Source of the DNA: Planktotalea sp. | GTDB taxonomy: Bacteria > Pseudomonadota > Alphaproteobacteria > Rhodobacterales > Rhodobacteraceae | Assembly: GCA_024645145.1 (NCBI GenBank) | Contig: JAHEGL010000068.1 | Coordinates: forward strand, 1-6,996 | Length of the DNA: 6,996 nucleotides | Direction of reading: 5' to 3' | Shown: piece by piece, positions 6,808-6,996 of the stretch | Layout: every line of letters begins with the position of its first letter | Position numbering within the stretch: position 1 is the stretch's first letter | The notes under the pieces: generated by a model | Seen by the model: only the letters and a program-made list of their open reading frames with translations | Told to the model about the DNA's origin: nothing | Databases searched by the model: none | Made by a program: the position numbers and the translations under genes

Positions 6808-6996
6808 ACGCAAAACTCTCTGCTATCTGATCCATCGCGCGCACCAGTTCCGCACTGATCCCCGGCTCACTCAAGGCATGCCCCGCATTACGCACCATGC
6901 ACAAGTCTGCATTCGGCCAGTTCTGAGCAAGATCATAAGCAGACTTTGGGGGGCAAATCATATCATAGCGTCCCTGCACAATCACACTTGGAATGT
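6806..6996 (-). CDS. pip: Proline iminopeptidase, C-terminal part (5' end outside window)
   Basis: Read from the right edge, the frame is open for 62 complete codons and ends in TAA (6808-6806). Residues IPSVIVQGRYDMICPP at the start and VRNAGHALSEPGI further on are the conserved end of the prolyl aminopeptidase alpha/beta-hydrolase family (peptidase S33), which removes N-terminal proline from peptides in the cytosol. The Asp of GRYD (fragment residue 11) and the His of AGH (residue 39) fit the acid and base of the catalytic triad; their 28-residue spacing fits the family as I remember it. The nucleophile Ser and the cap domain lie outside the window. The gene runs in the same direction as rimP, 307 bp upstream, with only a weak terminator after it, so some readthrough toward rimP is possible. 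Confidence 0.9.
   Translation of the reverse strand, partial: IPSVIVQGRYDMICPPKSAYDLAQNWPNADLCMVRNAGHALSEPGISAELVRAMDQIAESFA

Overview
The window looks like core chromosome of an alphaproteobacterium, most likely Rhodobacteraceae (marine roseobacter group). The evidence is the gene order argJ-mutT beside a rimP-nusA-ylxR-infB operon, a YlxR protein extended by an L7Ae-like domain, a 193-residue RimP with an acidic tail, and an alpha-type IF-2 N-terminus. Base composition appears moderate for the group. Genus cannot be set from this window. There is no sign of a mobile element, CRISPR array, phage or defence system, and I find no undescribed multi-gene system.

Left part, + strand (1-1140): the 3' third of argJ (arginine biosynthesis) overlaps a Nudix gene of the mutT type through ATGA. 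A 129-bp gap follows, then a 44-codon gene of unknown function with a strong ribosome binding site, then a strong hairpin terminator at 1107-1138.

Middle, - strand (1160-6498): one operon read right to left, rimP, nusA, ylxR, infB. It encodes a 30S maturation factor, a transcription elongation/termination factor, a small RNA-binding protein and initiation factor 2. Junctions are tight: a 2-bp gap between rimP and nusA, 25 bp between nusA and ylxR with a possible hairpin, and an ATGA overlap between ylxR and infB. infB converges on the 44-codon gene and the two share the terminator at 1107-1138. No rbfA follows infB.

Right part (6499-6996): a 307-bp stretch without a recognisable gene precedes rimP. 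On the - strand it holds a textbook intrinsic terminator only 28 bp before the rimP start, plus an upstream long-range helix, which suggests a transcription-attenuating leader for the operon. On the + strand it holds a separate strong terminator with a possible promoter about 60 bp upstream of it, a candidate for a small RNA of roughly 85 nt. The window ends in the last 62 codons of a proline iminopeptidase gene (- strand).

The features most worth a second look are the rimP leader, the candidate + strand small RNA, and the 44-codon gene. Folding, promoter and conservation statements were made by eye; no energies or database searches were run.
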